Assembly: GCA_016190545.1 (NCBI GenBank)
Contig: JACPQI010000184.1
Coordinates: 1 to 6,223, forward strand
Direction of reading: 5' to 3'
Source of the DNA: Chloroflexota bacterium
GTDB taxonomy: Bacteria > Chloroflexota > Dehalococcoidia > SHYB01 > JACPQI01
DNA length: 6,223 nucleotides
Below are positions 6,195-6,223 of the stretch, in pieces. The notes below the pieces were generated by a model that was not told where the DNA came from, ran no database searches, and saw only the letters and a list, made by a program, of their open reading frames with translations. The position numbers and the translations under genes were made by a program. Every line of letters begins with the position of its first letter. The first letter of the stretch is position 1.

Positions 6195-6223
6195 CACCGA
6201 CTCACTACTCCGAAGAAGGTAAG

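Noticed and set aside
1..6223. CRISPR arrays, tRNA or rRNA genes, IS ends, toxin-antitoxin or defence cassettes
   Set aside because: I looked on both strands and saw no repeat-spacer pattern, no cloverleaf with GGTTCRA-type arm, no transposase and no paired small genes.

Overview
The window looks like high-GC bacterial chromosome, most likely Chloroflexota (a Dehalococcoidia or SAR202-type lineage). That assignment is an inference. It rests on the compact efp/xseA housekeeping neighbourhood, several GTG starts, and a secreted protein carrying tandem Trp-rich 'FTxVW...PGDN' repeats that I associate with Chloroflexota exported proteins. No rRNA, tRNA, CRISPR array, IS element or transposase is visible.

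Layout: (1) 1-381, the 3' two-thirds of efp (elongation factor P), cut by the window edge. (2) 382-502, a short gap with a weak promoter-like pair and a perfect 15-bp palindrome just downstream of it. (3) 503-1147, a 214-residue membrane-anchored protein of unknown function, clearly poorer in G+C (about 49% over 541-900 by hand count) than the flanking housekeeping genes. (4) 1323-3881, a large secreted multidomain protein: signal peptide, two Trp-rich repeats, two CARDB-type adhesive domains, and a C-terminal domain with an HEIGH zinc-peptidase motif plus a plausible downstream Glu ligand. (5) 3898-5082, xseA, the large subunit of exodeoxyribonuclease VII, starting 16 bp after the previous stop. 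(6) 5083-5216, a hairpin-rich gap between convergent genes. (7) 5217-6194 on the minus strand, a UDP-glucuronate decarboxylase-type nucleotide-sugar SDR enzyme.

The two housekeeping genes (efp, xseA) flank about 3.5 kb of accessory DNA holding the unknown membrane protein and the secreted putative peptidase. The small subunit xseB, which often follows xseA, is not here. The peptidase and xseA may share a transcript because the gap is so short, but nothing in the sequence ties their functions together. The convergent sugar-nucleotide gene belongs to a separate transcription unit, probably for UDP-xylose or related cell-surface glycan precursors.

The best candidate for something undescribed is the secreted putative metallopeptidase with its Trp-repeat/CARDB architecture. 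I do not see a new multi-gene system.
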